From Flavobacteriales bacterium (GTDB taxonomy: Bacteria > Bacteroidota > Bacteroidia > Flavobacteriales > Flavobacteriaceae): a stretch of DNA of 64,000 nt. Within the stretch, counting starts at the first letter, position 1. The number at the start of each line of letters is the position of its first letter. Shown here piece after piece: positions 60,962 through 64,000 of this stretch. The notes below the pieces were generated by a model. That model saw only the letters and a list, made by a program, of their open reading frames with translations. It did not search any database and was not told the origin of the DNA. The DNA lies in assembly GCA_011526365.1 (NCBI GenBank), contig WTIO01000059.1:50791-114790 (forward strand), written 5' to 3'. The position numbers and the translations under genes were made by a program.

Positions 60962-63067
60962 ATGAATAAATTAAAGTTTTTTAAACTGTTTTTGGTTGTA
61001 CTTCTTTTCATTGATTGTGATACATCAAACAATAATAACCCCCTACTTCAAGCTTGGGAGGGTGATTATGGTGGTGTACCGTATTTTGATAAAATGGATG
61101 AAAAGTATATAGAGCAAGCAATGGAAGTAGGAATGCAAGCTCATCTTGATGAAATTGATGCTATAGTAACTAATCCAGCTGCTCCATCATTTGAGAATAC
61201 TATTGAAGCCTTGGAAGCATCTGGAAAAATTTTAGACCGTGTTTATCCATACTACGGTATTTTTAGTTCCAACAACGCTACAGCTGCTTTTCGAAAAATA
61301 CAACAAGAATTAGCTCCAAAATTGTCAGCCTATAGTTCTAAAATATATCAAAATGAGGGCCTTTTTCAACGTATCAAAGCTGTATACGAAGCAACTCAGA
61401 AGACTCCTCTAAATGGAGAAGCGCAACGTATAACCAAATTATGGTATCAACAGTTTGAAATGAGTGGTGCTAACCTTAACGTAGATGAAAAAAAACGTTA
61501 TGCAGCAATAAATCAAGAGTTATCGAAACTATACACTAATTTTTCTAATAATGTTCTTCATGATGAAGAGTCTTTAACCACATTTATAGATAAGAATCAA
61601 TTGGGAGGATTATCTGAGGCTTTTATTCAAACTGCAGCAAAAAAAGCTACAGAAATGGGAAAAGATGGTTTATACGCCATTATCAATACTCGTTCATCAA
61701 TGGATCCATTTTTAACGTTTTCAACTGAACGGAAACTTCGCGAAAAAGTCTGGCGAAACTATTACTCTCGAGCTGATAATGATGATGAATATGACAACAA
61801 AAATATTATTGCAGCAATCCTAAAGCTTCGTAAAGAAAGGGTGGCCTTGATGGGTTACGATAATTTTGCACAATGGCGATTACAAGACCGTATGGCTAAA
61901 AATCCTGAAAATGCAATGAAACTTATGGAAGCTGTTTGGCCGTCAGCAATAAAACGTGTGAATGAAGAAGTAGCTATGATGCAGAAAATTGCATCAGCAG
62001 ATAATATAACTATAGCTCCTTGGGATTATCGCTTTTATGCAGAAAAAGTTCGTAAAGCCCAATATGATTTAGATTCCGAAGAAGTAAAGCAATATCTTCA
62101 ACTTGAAAAACTCAGGGAGGCCATGTTCTTTGTTGCCGAAAGTATTTTTGGATTCAAATTTATTCCTGTACCTCCAGGAAGTGTTCCTGTTTTTCAGGAG
62201 GACGTTGAGGTTTGGGAGGTTCGTGACCTAGCTACCGATGTATTTATTGGACTTTGGTATTTAGATCCTTTTGCTCGTGCTGGAAAACGATCTGGCGCAT
62301 GGGCTACCACCTATCGTAGTCATAGCAATATTAAAGGAAAGCAAACGGTATTAGCTTCAAATAATTCTAATTTTATTAAGCCAGCAAAAGGACAAGCTTT
62401 GCTGATTTCTTGGTCAGATGCAGAAACGTTTTTTCATGAATTTGGACATGCCCTTCACTATTTTTCTTCACAGGTAAAATACCCCTCTTCAAATGGTGCA
62501 GTTCGTGATTATGTAGAGTTTCAATCGCAGTTGTTAGAACGTTGGTTATATACTGATGAAGTTATAAATAACTTTTTAATCCATCACGAAACGGGAGAAC
62601 CTATTCCAACCGAATTAGTAAATAAAATAAAAAAAGCAGCAACGTTTAATCAAGGTTTTGACACAACTGAATATCTCGCCTCAGCATTAATAGACATGAA
62701 AATACATTTAACTGACCCGAATAATATTGATGTTGCAGCTTTTGAAAAAGAAACCCTAAATGCATTAAATATGCCAAAAGAACTACCCATGCGTCACCGT
62801 ACACCTCATTTTAGTCATGTGTTTTCAGGTGAAGGTTATGCTACAGCATATTATGGGTATATGTGGGCAGAAGTTCTTACCGCTGATGCAGCAGAAGCTT
62901 TTGCAGAAGCACCTGAAGGATTCTATGATAAAATTTTAGCAGAAAAGCTTGTTACTTATTTATTCCGTGCACAAAATACAATGGATCCTGAAGATGCCTA
63001 CAAAAAATTTAGAGGTCGAGATGCTAATATTGAAGCCTTACTTCGAGATAGAGGATTCATAAATTAA
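60962..63067 (+). CDS. M3 family metallopeptidase (peptidyl-dipeptidase Dcp-like), putative lipoprotein
   Basis: FFHEFGHALHYF zinc motif, PSFENTIEALEASGKILDRVYPYYGIFSSNNAT, C-terminal FRGRDANIEALLRDRGF. Confidence 0.95.
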   Translation: MNKLKFFKLFLVVLLFIDCDTSNNNNPLLQAWEGDYGGVPYFDKMDEKYIEQAMEVGMQAHLDEIDAIVTNPAAPSFENTIEALEASGKILDRVYPYYGIFSSNNATAAFRKIQQELAPKLSAYSSKIYQNEGLFQRIKAVYEATQKTPLNGEAQRITKLWYQQFEMSGANLNVDEKKRYAAINQELSKLYTNFSNNVLHDEESLTTFIDKNQLGGLSEAFIQTAAKKATEMGKDGLYAIINTRSSMDPFLTFSTERKLREKVWRNYYSRADNDDEYDNKNIIAAILKLRKERVALMGYDNFAQWRLQDRMAKNPENAMKLMEAVWPSAIKRVNEEVAMMQKIASADNITIAPWDYRFYAEKVRKAQYDLDSEEVKQYLQLEKLREAMFFVAESIFGFKFIPVPPGSVPVFQEDVEVWEVRDLATDVFIGLWYLDPFARAGKRSGAWATTYRSHSNIKGKQTVLASNNSNFIKPAKGQALLISWSDAETFFHEFGHALHYFSSQVKYPSSNGAVRDYVEFQSQLLERWLYTDEVINNFLIHHETGEPIPTELVNKIKKAATFNQGFDTTEYLASALIDMKIHLTDPNNIDVAAFEKETLNALNMPKELPMRHRTPHFSHVFSGEGYATAYYGYMWAEVLTADAAEAFAEAPEGFYDKILAEKLVTYLFRAQNTMDPEDAYKKFRGRDANIEALLRDRGFIN

Positions 63068-63192
63068 ATTTTTCCTTAAGCTTTTTTAGCCCTTTTTATT
63101 CGTGGTTTTTTTATTTCAAAAGCAAAAACTCGATATGTTGGAAACATTAAAAAATTAAAGTATATTTAAGCAACCATAAATTAATTCACTTT

Positions 63193-63723
63193 GTGAAACG
63201 TTCCTTAAAAGACTATTGGGAAATTATCAAATACAATTACGAACAAATTCGTTTTGCTGAAATAAAGTCAAGCGTAATTGTATCAGCCTACAGTTTACTT
63301 TTCACATTTGCTTACACAATAGATATTCTTGATGATGAAAATGTTTATTCTTTTGAACCATCATCAATTCTAGATTACATAGTTTATAGTCTATTAATTC
63401 CAACGACTTATTTCGTTATCCTCTCTTTTATTAATTGTGTACGTTGTTTCCTGCCTCGCTTAAGTAAGTCTTCATTAAATTCACCTTTATTTTTTGGTGA
63501 TGTTGCATTAGGCTACAAGGATTTTGAATCATACAGTAAGGAGCTTGAGGAGGTCATGGGGGAGGATGAAGTCTATAAACAACATATGTCACATATGGTA
63601 TATGCAACAGGAAAAATTGCGTTTACAAAATTCATGCATGTTAATAAAGCAATTAAAGCATTAATAAAAGCTGTAATCTTTTTTGGATTATTTATCGTTT
63701 GTAATTATTTGAATAATTTTTAA
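63193..63723 (+). CDS. Putative Pycsar effector-like membrane protein (PycTM / DUF5706-like)
   Basis: EQIRFAEIKSSVIVSAYSLLFTF N-terminal helix plus TM, second TM, SPLFFGDVALGYKDFESYSKELEEV, HMVYATGKIAFTKFMHVNKAIKALIKAVIFFGLFI; family architecture match by eye. Confidence 0.6.
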   Translation: MKRSLKDYWEIIKYNYEQIRFAEIKSSVIVSAYSLLFTFAYTIDILDDENVYSFEPSSILDYIVYSLLIPTTYFVILSFINCVRCFLPRLSKSSLNSPLFFGDVALGYKDFESYSKELEEVMGEDEVYKQHMSHMVYATGKIAFTKFMHVNKAIKALIKAVIFFGLFIVCNYLNNF

Positions 63724-63749
63724 TCAGTCATAACAATAAACCATAAATC

Positions 63750-64000
63750 ATGAAAAATTTCCTTTTTATTTTTTCTCTATCCTGCCTCTTTTTTATTGTA
63801 GGATGTGAAAGCAAACAAGAAGTTAAAACATTTAATTATACAAGTACTTCTCAAGAAGCAAAAGCACTTATGGGTGAATTTTATAAAAATGTAGAAGAAC
63901 GAAAATGGTATTTAAATGAAAAACTAATGGATTCCATTTTAAACCTAGACCCAAATTTTAGTTTTGCACTAATTTGGAATGGTTTCGATGGTAAAGGAAG
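63750..64000 (+). CDS. Lipoprotein, N-terminal part; runs off the window
   Basis: MKNFLFIFSLSCLFFIVGCESKQEVKTFNYTSTSQEAKALMGEFYKN...; open to window end. Confidence 0.7.
   Translation, partial: MKNFLFIFSLSCLFFIVGCESKQEVKTFNYTSTSQEAKALMGEFYKNVEERKWYLNEKLMDSILNLDPNFSFALIWNGFDGKG

Noticed and set aside
1-64000. CRISPR arrays, transposases, integrases, prophage genes
   Set aside because: No regularly spaced repeats and no mobile-element proteins recognised in the ORF translations.

Overview
This window is a gene-dense, mostly housekeeping segment of a Bacteroidetes (Flavobacteriia-like) chromosome. Family assignments come from reading the supplied translations; no database search was run. Recognisable genes include glyA, clpB, smpB, pcm, miaA, purC, phoH-like, gldF-gldG, dnaN, ptrB-like, threonine aldolase, prfB, dsbD-like, tilS, lpdA, nhaC, ftsK, lolA-like, an LptF/G-family permease and ribB. 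There is also a compact nine-gene arginine cluster (GNAT-argG-argC-proC-argD-argF'-argB-argE-argH).

The ORF track misses four features: an SRP RNA on the minus strand (about 5933-6029) with a clean Bacteroidetes promoter; the programmed +1 frameshift of prfB; tRNA-Ser(UGA) at 60369-60453; and a short leader ORF (42032-42115) directly upstream of the arginine operon.

The leader ORF is the most exciting candidate. Its peptide is MNETLVHNTRTPNGQAPSLRRRFRRRP*, with six Arg codons in seven just before the stop. It is followed by mutually exclusive pre-stem, antiterminator and terminator-like foldings, which suggests an arginine-sensing transcription attenuator.

Other notable points are a putative sulfonolipid (capnine) biosynthesis gene pair, an AT-rich segment after tRNA-Ser carrying a protein that resembles Pycsar effectors (PycTM/DUF5706), and a RibBA whose GTP cyclohydrolase II half appears catalytically degenerate. 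RNA folds and promoters were read by hand and need computational checking.
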